A stretch of DNA of 15,546 bases from an uncultured Collinsella sp. (GTDB taxonomy: Bacteria; Actinomycetota; Coriobacteriia; Coriobacteriales; Coriobacteriaceae): positions 1 through 15,546 of the forward strand of contig CAUASQ010000027.1 of the NCBI GenBank assembly GCA_958431945.1. Direction: 5' to 3'. A program made the translations under genes and the position numbers. Shown in pieces: positions 1 through 5,079 of this stretch (positions within the stretch are counted from its first letter, which is position 1; each line of letters begins with the position of its first letter). The notes beneath the pieces were generated by a model. That model was given only the letters and a program-made list of their open reading frames with translations. It made no database searches and had not been told where the DNA came from.

Positions 1-107
1 CCGACGCGCCGGTCATCACCGGCACGAGCCCCGAGGTCTTTGCGCACTACGGCCTCACCGGCGAGGGCATCGCCAAGACTGTTGCCGAGTTCCTGCCCGC
101 AGAGTAA
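1..107 (+). CDS. Transketolase-like protein, C-terminal end (partial)
   Basis: This is the last 34 codons of a gene that begins before the window; complete codons start at base 3 and the stop is TAA at 105-107. The visible tail contains SPEVFAHYGLTGEGIAKTV, which resembles the extreme C-terminus of transketolases (for example the yeast enzyme's APEVFKFFGFTPEGVAERA). Transketolases move two-carbon ketol units between sugar phosphates in the cytoplasm, using thiamine diphosphate. The fragment cannot show whether this is a full-length transketolase or the C-terminal subunit of a split one, as is common in operons for unusual sugars. An FGGY kinase starts 89 bases downstream on the same strand, so a kinase-plus-transketolase sugar pathway is plausible. 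The family call rests on a short tail only. Confidence 0.6.
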   Translation, partial: DAPVITGTSPEVFAHYGLTGEGIAKTVAEFLPAE

Positions 108-108
108 T

Positions 109-147
109 TGGAATGTGACAAAGGGACCGTCCCTTTGTCACATTCCA
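109..147. repeat. Near-perfect palindrome, REP-like, possible terminator
   Basis: Arms of 18 bases (110-127 and 129-146) are exact reverse complements around a single C at 128; T109/A147 extend the pairing. The core reads AAAGGGACCGTCCCTTT. It lies one base after the transketolase stop codon and is followed by TTTT (148-151), so the transcript could form a terminator-like hairpin. GGGAC-GTCCC palindromes of this kind are typical dispersed REP-type repeats in bacteria, mobilised by RAYT transposases. Both roles are possible. Confidence 0.7.
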
Positions 148-196
148 TTTTCGTTGGGTTTAAGTTTTTGAATCGGCGGGGGAAACAGGAGAGTAC

Positions 197-1687
197 ATGA
201 GCAAATACATCATCGGAATCGATCAATCCACGCAGGGCACCAAGGCACTGCTGGTGGACGAGGGCGGCCATCTGATTCATCGTGCCGACCGCTCGCATCG
301 CCAGATTGTCAACGAGGCCGGCTGGGTGAGCCATGATCCGGCCGAGATTGCCGCCAATGTGCTGGCCGTGGCGCGTGCTGTGGTGGAGGAGACCGGGGTC
401 GACCCGGCCGACGTCGCCGGCATCGGCATCTCCAACCAGCGCGAGACCACCGTTGCCTGGAACCGCACGACGGGCGAGCCGCTTTGCGACGCCGTGGTGT
501 GGCAGTGCGCCCGTGCCCGCGAGCTGTGCGACAGGCTGGCCGCGCGCGAGGGTGTGGCCGACCTGGTACGCGACACGACGGGTCTGGTGCTCTCGCCCTA
601 CTACCCTGCGGGCAAGATGGCCTGGATCCTCGCGAACGTTCCCTCGGCAGCCGAGGCTGCGGCGGCAGGCGAGCTGTGTCTGGGCACCATCGATGCCTGG
701 GTGGTCTGGACGCTCACGGGCGGCGCGGAGTTCCGCTGCGACTGGTCTAACGCCAGCCGCACGCAGCTCTTTGACCTGCGCCGTGGCTGCTGGAGCGAGC
801 CGGTGTGCGAGGCCTTTGGCGTCGACGTGGCCTGTCTGCCGCAAGTGACCGATTCCGATGGCCTGTTCGGCACGACGGACCTGGGCGGCTTTTTGCCGGC
901 GCCCGTGCCCATTCACGGCGTGCTCGGCGACAGCCACGCCGCCCTGTTTGCCCAGGGCTGTCATAGCCGCGGCATGGCCAAGGCGACCTATGGCACCGGC
1001 AGCTCGGTCATGATGAACGTCGGCGACGAGTTCGTTGCCAGCTCGCACGGGCTTTCGAGCTCGCTCGCATGGCGCATGGACGGCGTGACCGAGTACGTGC
1101 TCGAGGGCAACGTGAGCTATGCCGGCGCCGTCAAGACGTGGCTGCGCGACGACCTGGAGCTCATCAACAACCCCGAGGAAGTTACCGATCTGTGCTACGC
1201 CGCCAATCCGGCGAGCCACGTCTACTTTGTGCCGGCGTTTACCGGCTTGGGCGCGCCGCACTGGGCGAGTGACGCCGAGGGCTGCGTCTTTGGCATGACG
1301 CGCACCACCGGTCGCGCGGAGTTCGTGAAGGCTGCGGACGAGTCGATTGCCTATCAGATCTTTGACGTGATCGATGCGATGGTCGAGGATTCGGGCACGG
1401 CATTGGCAGAGCTTCGCGTTGACGGCGGTCCCACGCGCGACGCGTACCTGATGCAGTTTGAGAGCGACTTGGTTGGCTCGCCCATCCGCATCGCGAGCAA
1501 CGATGAGATGAGCGGCCTGGGTGCGGCTTGGGCCTGCGGCATTGCGCTGGGCATGTACGCGCGCGATGTCGTTGACGTCTATGGGGCCCGCGGCATCGTG
1601 GAGTCTGCCATGACCGCCGACGAGCGCGCCAAAAAGATCGCTGGCTGGCGTCACGCCGTAGCCGCCACCATCTCGTACACTGCCTAG
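197..1687 (+). CDS. FGGY-family carbohydrate kinase, glycerol-kinase-like
   Basis: A 496-residue cytoplasmic ATP-dependent sugar kinase of the FGGY family, close in length and layout to glycerol kinase GlpK (about 500 residues). The start ATG has an AGGAG ribosome site 5 bases upstream. The N-terminal phosphate-binding loop is GIDQSTQGTKALL (7-19). GlpK-type motifs follow: NQRETT (80-85, with the glycerol-contacting Arg/Glu pair), VVWQC (100-104) and SPYYPAGK (133-140). The catalytic Asp is D245 in GDSHAALF. VPAFTGLGAPHW and RVDGGPTRD are the usual C-terminal FGGY elements. Two pocket positions differ from GlpK: E. coli Gln246 is Ser246 here, and Phe270 in YGTGCF is Ser270 in YGTGSS. Both contact or enclose glycerol in GlpK, so a larger substrate is likely. 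The gene follows a transketolase-like gene, which fits a ketose kinase such as apulose, erythrulose or xylulose kinase. Annotation as plain glycerol kinase would be unsafe. Confidence 0.85.
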   Translation: MSKYIIGIDQSTQGTKALLVDEGGHLIHRADRSHRQIVNEAGWVSHDPAEIAANVLAVARAVVEETGVDPADVAGIGISNQRETTVAWNRTTGEPLCDAVVWQCARARELCDRLAAREGVADLVRDTTGLVLSPYYPAGKMAWILANVPSAAEAAAAGELCLGTIDAWVVWTLTGGAEFRCDWSNASRTQLFDLRRGCWSEPVCEAFGVDVACLPQVTDSDGLFGTTDLGGFLPAPVPIHGVLGDSHAALFAQGCHSRGMAKATYGTGSSVMMNVGDEFVASSHGLSSSLAWRMDGVTEYVLEGNVSYAGAVKTWLRDDLELINNPEEVTDLCYAANPASHVYFVPAFTGLGAPHWASDAEGCVFGMTRTTGRAEFVKAADESIAYQIFDVIDAMVEDSGTALAELRVDGGPTRDAYLMQFESDLVGSPIRIASNDEMSGLGAAWACGIALGMYARDVVDVYGARGIVESAMTADERAKKIAGWRHAVAATISYTA

Positions 1688-1788
1688 GCGGCTGCGCGGC
1701 GCTCGCCTTCCGCAGGCTATTCCCTGAATCTTATCTTGCTTTCTGGGGCGGGGATTAGAAAATCATTGGTCCTCGTGCCAGGCAGCTC

Positions 1789-1861
1789 ATTTGGGACGGG
1801 CTTTTTTGACTGGTATGATTGGTGCGACCATTCGAACCAGCTAAAAGAGCCCGTCCCAAAT
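1789..1861. repeat. Long segmented inverted repeat before luxS
   Basis: Exact 14-base arms, ATTTGGGACGGGCT (1789-1802) and its complement (1848-1861), are continued by TTTT/AAAA (1803-1806 and 1843-1846). Further inside are CTGGT/ACCAG (1810-1814 and 1836-1840) and TGGT-GCG-ACCA (1820-1830). The whole 73-base unit can fold into one long interrupted hairpin. The GGGACGGGCT core is REP-like. The unit contains the best luxS promoter candidate. The remaining gap, 1688-1788, holds nothing clear beyond a weak 5-bp AGGCG/CGCCT hairpin just after the kinase stop. Confidence 0.7.
1791..1819 (+). promoter_or_regulatory. Candidate luxS promoter inside the hairpin
   Basis: TTGGGA (1791-1796) and TATGAT (1814-1819) are spaced by 17 bases, matching the housekeeping sigma consensus at 4/6 and 5/6 positions. 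The start of transcription would fall near 1826, giving a leader of about 57 bases before luxS. The -35 box lies in the left arm of the inverted repeat, so the repeat appears to have donated the promoter. Predicted from sequence only. Confidence 0.5.
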
Positions 1862-1882
1862 TGACTACCGAGAGGATCTGCC

Positions 1883-2371
1883 ATGGAGCGCATCGCGAGT
1901 TTTTCCGTTGACCATCTGCTGCTTGAGCCCGGCGTGTATGTGAGCCGCATCGACCGCGATCCGGCGACCGGTGCTGCCGTCACCACGTTTGACCTGCGCC
2001 TGACCACGCCCAACAAGGAGCCGGTCATGAACACCGCCGAGTGTCACACCATTGAGCACCTGGGCGCGACGTTCCTTCGCAATCATGCCGAGTGGTCGAG
2101 CCGCATTGTCTACTTTGGCCCCATGGGCTGCCGCACGGGCTTTTACCTCGTCGTATTTGGCGAGGTGACGAGCGAGGAGATCCTGCCGCTCGTGCGCGAG
2201 CTGTTCGAGTTTGTCGCCGACTTTGAGGGTGATGTCCCCGGAGCCGCTCCCGAGGAGTGCGGTAACTACCTGGATCAGAATCTCCCCATGGCAAACTGGC
2301 TCGCGCGCCGTTACCTCGACCGCGACCTGGCCGATATCGACGAGAAGCACCTGCACTATCAGCAGGCGTAA
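1883..2371 (+). CDS. luxS: S-ribosylhomocysteine lyase LuxS
   Basis: A 162-residue cytoplasmic enzyme that splits S-ribosylhomocysteine into homocysteine and 4,5-dihydroxy-2,3-pentanedione, the precursor of autoinducer-2. It belongs to the activated methyl cycle, downstream of the nucleosidase Pfs. The metal site HTIEHLGATFLRN is at 55-67 (His55 and His59). The catalytic Cys83 is in GPMGCRTGFYL, and the third metal ligand Cys126 is in EECGNYLD. All hallmark residues are present and the length is normal for LuxS. The ATG is preceded by GAGAGG at about 7 bases. The gene seems to be transcribed alone, with a promoter in the preceding repeat and a strong hairpin terminator after it. No pfs, metE or metH gene is adjacent. 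Confidence 0.97.
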   Translation: MERIASFSVDHLLLEPGVYVSRIDRDPATGAAVTTFDLRLTTPNKEPVMNTAECHTIEHLGATFLRNHAEWSSRIVYFGPMGCRTGFYLVVFGEVTSEEILPLVRELFEFVADFEGDVPGAAPEECGNYLDQNLPMANWLARRYLDRDLADIDEKHLHYQQA

Positions 2372-2400
2372 GGGCTTTATCGCCCAAAACGCGCACATTT

Positions 2401-2431
2401 GGCGCCTCCGCTTATGCGGGGGCGCCTTTTT
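2401..2431 (+). terminator. Rho-independent terminator of luxS
   Basis: GGCGCCTCCGC (2401-2411) pairs with GCGGGGGCGCC (2416-2426), with one G-U pair and a TTAT loop, followed by TTTTT (2427-2431). It sits 30 bases after the luxS stop. A classic intrinsic terminator on the + strand. Confidence 0.9.
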
Positions 2432-2452
2432 GTTGAGTGGTCGGGACGAGCG

Positions 2453-2516
2453 TTCAAAATCGCTCATGTTTGTTCTAGAATGTTCATACTGTCACATAAA
2501 CGAACAGGAGCGAACA
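2453..2516 (+). promoter_or_regulatory. Promoter with symmetric TGTTC/GAACA operator-like element
   Basis: TTCAAA (2453-2458) and TAGAAT (2476-2481), 17 bases apart, are a reasonable -35/-10 pair. Overlapping them is a symmetric array: TGTTC at 2471 and 2481 (5 bases between), then GAACA at 2502 and 2512 (also 5 between), centred near 2493/2494. The first TGTTC abuts the -10 box and the second overlaps it; the last GAACA ends on the A of the DUF4867 start codon and surrounds its ribosome site. Such spacing suits a repressor of sugar genes, for example a DeoR- or LacI-type protein bound as a tetramer. The regulator is not in the window. Confidence 0.5.
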
Positions 2517-3160
2517 TGCATATCTACTCTGTCAACGATCCCGAGTTCAAGTCCTATGGCAACGTTTGGGATAACGTTCCGTCCGAGCTTACGTCGCCCG
2601 TGCTCGAGGCGCTCTCTGCCACGCCCATTCCCGAGGGCAGCAAGTACGTTGCAAGTGCGCCGGAGCTTGAGGACGTCAAGGATGCCGACAAGCTTGGCTT
2701 TCTCATGTTTGGTGGCCGTCCCTTCCAGCTCGGCTGGTGCAACGGCCACAATACACGACTCAACTGCCTGGAGTATCACCGCGCGAGCGAATTCAACCTG
2801 GGCGCTCGCGACTTTATCCTGCTCGTGGCGCATCGCTGGGAGATCGAGGACGGCAAGCTCGACACCGCGTGCGTCAAGGCGTTTCGCGTGCCGGCGGGTA
2901 CGGTCGTCGAAGTCTTCAACACCACGCTCCACTACACGCCGTGCATGGTCGACGACGGTGGCTTCCAGGTGATGGTGGCGCTGCCCGCCGGCACCAACGG
3001 CCCGCGCCCCGAGGTCGCGGCCGACATGCCTGCGGCCGGCGACAGCTACTGCTACTGGAAGGCCGACAAGTGGGTCCTCTGCCATGCTGACAGCCCCAAG
3101 GCAGCCGAAGGCGGCTACGTAGGCCTCATCGGCAAGAACCTCGACATCGCCTGCGACTAG
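2516..3160 (+). CDS. DUF4867 family protein, cupin-like, sugar-metabolism associated
   Basis: A 214-residue cytoplasmic protein matching the DUF4867 family by its motifs: GWCNGHNTRLNCLEYHRASE (73-92), then VPAGTVVEVFNTTLHYTPC (125-143). His78, Glu86, His88, Glu92 and His139 lie in the order expected for a cupin-type metal or sugar-binding barrel. The family is usually found near sugar-catabolic genes and is sometimes called a sugar epimerase, but I know of no established reaction. The ATG at 2516 was chosen because AGGAG lies just upstream; an in-frame extension to 2399 would run through the luxS terminator and the promoter. Transcription appears monocistronic. The strong operator-like array at its promoter suggests control by a sugar-responsive repressor. 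Confidence 0.8.
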   Translation: MHIYSVNDPEFKSYGNVWDNVPSELTSPVLEALSATPIPEGSKYVASAPELEDVKDADKLGFLMFGGRPFQLGWCNGHNTRLNCLEYHRASEFNLGARDFILLVAHRWEIEDGKLDTACVKAFRVPAGTVVEVFNTTLHYTPCMVDDGGFQVMVALPAGTNGPRPEVAADMPAAGDSYCYWKADKWVLCHADSPKAAEGGYVGLIGKNLDIACD

Positions 3161-3168
3161 AATCTTCC

Positions 3169-3305
3169 GTCTCAATCTGTAACATCTAGCGGGCTAAATC
3201 GTCTCAGCCTGTTACGGATCGAGACAAACTGCAGGGGGAAGACCGAACAATCTCGATCTGTAACACCAGGCCCGGTTTTGACGGCTTAACTGTTACAGAT
3301 CGAGA
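3169..3305. repeat. Two tandem inverted repeats with GTCTCGATCTGTAAC-type arms
   Basis: Unit 1 has arms at 3169-3183 and 3211-3225, matching 13 of 15 (both mismatches become G-U pairs in RNA). Unit 2 has arms TCTCGATCTGTAAC (3251-3264) and its exact complement (3292-3305). Both units share the arm sequence but have unrelated 27-base interiors. They begin 8 bases after the DUF4867 stop. They could act as a bidirectional transcription end or be a dispersed repeat family; the sequence alone does not decide. Confidence 0.7.
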
Positions 3306-3320
3306 CAAAACGGGCCCAAG

Positions 3321-3353
3321 CCACCACAAAGGTGCCTGTCCCCATTGTGGTGG
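3321..3353. repeat. REP-like hairpin with AAGGTGCCTGTCCCC core
   Basis: CCACCACAA (3321-3329) pairs exactly with TTGTGGTGG (3345-3353) around AGGTGCCTGTCCCCA. The GGTGCCTGTCCCC core recurs in REP/RAYT-type repeats of many bacteria. It lies between the tandem inverted repeats and the GH1 promoter. Confidence 0.65.
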
Positions 3354-3441
3354 TGTAGGGCGGCGGTATCAAAAAGTGTCAGGCGGGGGCGGCTGCCGGG
3401 CCGCCGTGTGCGAAAAGAAGTGTCGGCCTGCGTCGCTGTCG

Positions 3442-3470
3442 TTGAGCGAGGCCCCATTTGCGGGGATACT
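3442..3470 (+). promoter_or_regulatory. Candidate promoter of the GH1 gene
   Basis: TTGAGC (3442-3447) and GATACT (3465-3470) are exactly 17 bases apart. Transcription would start near 3477, leaving a leader of about 30 bases with AAAGGA as ribosome site. A CCCC/GGGG hairpin (3452-3464) occupies the spacer. The -10 context resembles that before the sensor gene at 5080 (ATACTAAAA versus ACACTAAAA). Confidence 0.5.
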
Positions 3471-3506
3471 AAAAACACGACAAACAGCGTGCGAAAGGAT
3501 TGATGC

Positions 3507-4937
3507 ATGGCTTTCCGTAATGACTTCCTGTGGGGCGGCGCGACGGCTGCCAACCAGTGCGAGGGCGCCTACAACGTGGACGGCCGTGGCCTGGCCAACG
3601 TGGACGTGGCTCCGCACGGCCCCGAGCGCTATGCGGTGGTCTCCGGCCAGCGCAAGATGCTCGACTTCGAGGACGGCTATTACTATCCCGCGCAGACCGG
3701 CATCGATTTCTATCACCATTACAAGGAGGACATCGCCCTCTTTGCCGAGATGGGCTTTAAGACCTTCCGCATGAGCCTGGCGTGGACCCGCATCTTCCCC
3801 AACGGTGACGAGACCGAGCCCAACGAGGCTGGCCTGGCCTTCTACGAGGACGTATTCCGCGAGTGTCAGGCGCACGGCATCGAGCCACTCGTGACCATCA
3901 CGCACTTCGACTGCCCGATTCACCTCATCAAGGAGTACGGCGGCTGGCGCAACCGCAAGCTCATCGACTTCTACAAGAACCTCGCGACCACGATCTTCAC
4001 CCGCTACAAGGGTCTGGTGAAGTACTGGCTTACCTTTAACGAGATCAATATGATCCTGCACCTGCCGTTTATGGGTGCCGGTCTGGTCTTTGAGGAGGGC
4101 GAGAACAAGGAGGCCGTCGAGTACCTGGCCGCCCACAACGAGCTCGTCGCCAGCGCTTGGGCAACCAAGATCGCTCACGAGATCGATCCTGAGGTCAAGA
4201 TTGGCTGCATGCTCGCCGCGGGTAGCTACTACCCCTACAGCTGCCGTCCGGGCGATGTGCGCCAGGCGCAGCTCGACAACCAGGACAACTACTTCTTCGT
4301 CGACGTCCAGAGCCGCGGCTACTACCCGGCCTATGCCGTCAAGAAGCTCGAGCGCCTGGGCATCGATGTGGGCATGACGGACGAGGACCGCGAGATCCTG
4401 GCCGCCAACACCGTCGACTTCATCAGCTTTAGCTATTACAGCACCCGTTGCTCCGCCGGTGCCGACAACCCCGATGTCGAGCGCACCCAGGGCAACGCCT
4501 TCGCCGGCGCCAAGAACCCCTACCTGCAGGAGAGCCAGTGGGGCTGGGCCATCGATCCGCTGGGCTTCCGCATCACCCTCAACGACCTGTACGACCGTTA
4601 TCAGAAGCCGCTGTTTGTGGTCGAGAACGGCCTGGGCGCCAAGGATGTTGTCGAGGAGGATGGCTCCATCAACGACGACTACCGTATCGACTATCTGCGC
4701 CAGCATATCGCCGCGATGCGCGATGCGGTGACCGAGGACGGCGTTGACTTGCTGGGCTACACCACCTGGGGCCCGATCGACCTGGTGTCTGCCGGCACAG
4801 GCGAGATGTCCAAGCGCTACGGCTTTATCTATGTCGACCGCGATGATGCGGGCAACGGCACCCTCAAGCGTTCCAAGAAGAAGAGCTTCGACTGGTACAA
4901 GAAGGTTATTGCTTCTAATGGTGAGGACCTGTCCTAA
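3507..4937 (+). CDS. GH1 6-phospho-beta-glucosidase
   Basis: A 476-residue cytoplasmic glycoside hydrolase of family GH1, full length for the family. It would hydrolyse 6-phospho-beta-glucosides such as phosphorylated cellobiose, arbutin or salicin, giving glucose 6-phosphate. FLWGGATAANQCEGAY (7-22) is the N-terminal GH1 signature. The acid/base is Glu179 in TFNEIN and the nucleophile is Glu373 in VVENGLG. A phosphate-binding loop near the C-terminus, SAGTGEMSKRYGFIYVD (428-444), carries the Ser/Lys/Tyr set that marks 6-phospho enzymes rather than plain beta-glucosidases. The ATG has AAAGGA 9 bases upstream. Substrates of this enzyme normally arrive by a PTS permease, but no PTS gene or antiterminator is in the window. 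It appears to be transcribed alone. The exact substrate cannot be read from the sequence. Confidence 0.93.
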   Translation: MAFRNDFLWGGATAANQCEGAYNVDGRGLANVDVAPHGPERYAVVSGQRKMLDFEDGYYYPAQTGIDFYHHYKEDIALFAEMGFKTFRMSLAWTRIFPNGDETEPNEAGLAFYEDVFRECQAHGIEPLVTITHFDCPIHLIKEYGGWRNRKLIDFYKNLATTIFTRYKGLVKYWLTFNEINMILHLPFMGAGLVFEEGENKEAVEYLAAHNELVASAWATKIAHEIDPEVKIGCMLAAGSYYPYSCRPGDVRQAQLDNQDNYFFVDVQSRGYYPAYAVKKLERLGIDVGMTDEDREILAANTVDFISFSYYSTRCSAGADNPDVERTQGNAFAGAKNPYLQESQWGWAIDPLGFRITLNDLYDRYQKPLFVVENGLGAKDVVEEDGSINDDYRIDYLRQHIAAMRDAVTEDGVDLLGYTTWGPIDLVSAGTGEMSKRYGFIYVDRDDAGNGTLKRSKKKSFDWYKKVIASNGEDLS

Positions 4938-4938
4938 G

Positions 4939-4966
4939 GAAGTTGAGACACTCAACTTCAGAGTCT
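4939..4966 (+). other. Short hairpin with an alternative fold after the GH1 gene
   Basis: GAAGTTGAG (4939-4947) and CTCAACTTC (4951-4959) pair perfectly around ACA, directly after the stop codon. GAGAC (4945-4949) could instead pair with GTCTC (4962-4966). The two folds exclude one another. No T-run follows. It is perhaps a 3'-end stabilising or processing element. Confidence 0.4.
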
Positions 4967-4978
4967 CCTAACCGAGTC

Positions 4979-5007
4979 GCCCGGCGAGCAGTTAATGCTC
5001 GCCGGGC
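4979..5007 (+). terminator. Perfect hairpin, probable terminator after GH1
   Basis: GCCCGGCGAGCA (4979-4990) and TGCTCGCCGGGC (4996-5007) are exact complements with a GTTAA loop. Only a weak T tract follows (GCCTTGCC), so termination may be incomplete or Rho-assisted. It separates GH1 from the signalling operon. Confidence 0.65.
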
Positions 5008-5064
5008 GCCTTGCCGTCTGCGGATTTTGGGACATGCGGCCCGCTTTTTCGACCCATCTGTCGG

Positions 5065-5070
5065 TACACT
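5065..5070 (+). promoter_or_regulatory. -10 box of the sensor operon
   Basis: TACACT (5065-5070) matches the -10 consensus at 4 of 6 positions and is followed by AAAAGCACTATG. No good -35 box is seen at 16-18 bases. Transcription from it would begin about 3 bases before the ATG at 5080, giving an essentially leaderless message. Confidence 0.35.
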
Positions 5071-5079
5071 AAAAGCACT

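Noticed and set aside
47..1654. Long antisense open frame (535 codons) opposite the FGGY kinase
   Set aside because: It is a GC-rich shadow frame: composition is Arg/Ala/His-rich, no family motif, no ribosome site, and the + strand frame has all FGGY motifs. The same holds for the long frames opposite GH1, the sensors and the zinc-ribbon genes.
2399..2515. N-terminal extension of the DUF4867 protein
   Set aside because: It would begin inside the luxS terminator and cover the promoter; the ATG at 2516 has AGGAG and starts at the conserved family N-terminus.
3169..3305. CRISPR array
   Set aside because: Only two copies, arranged as inverted arms and not regularly spaced direct repeats, and no cas genes.
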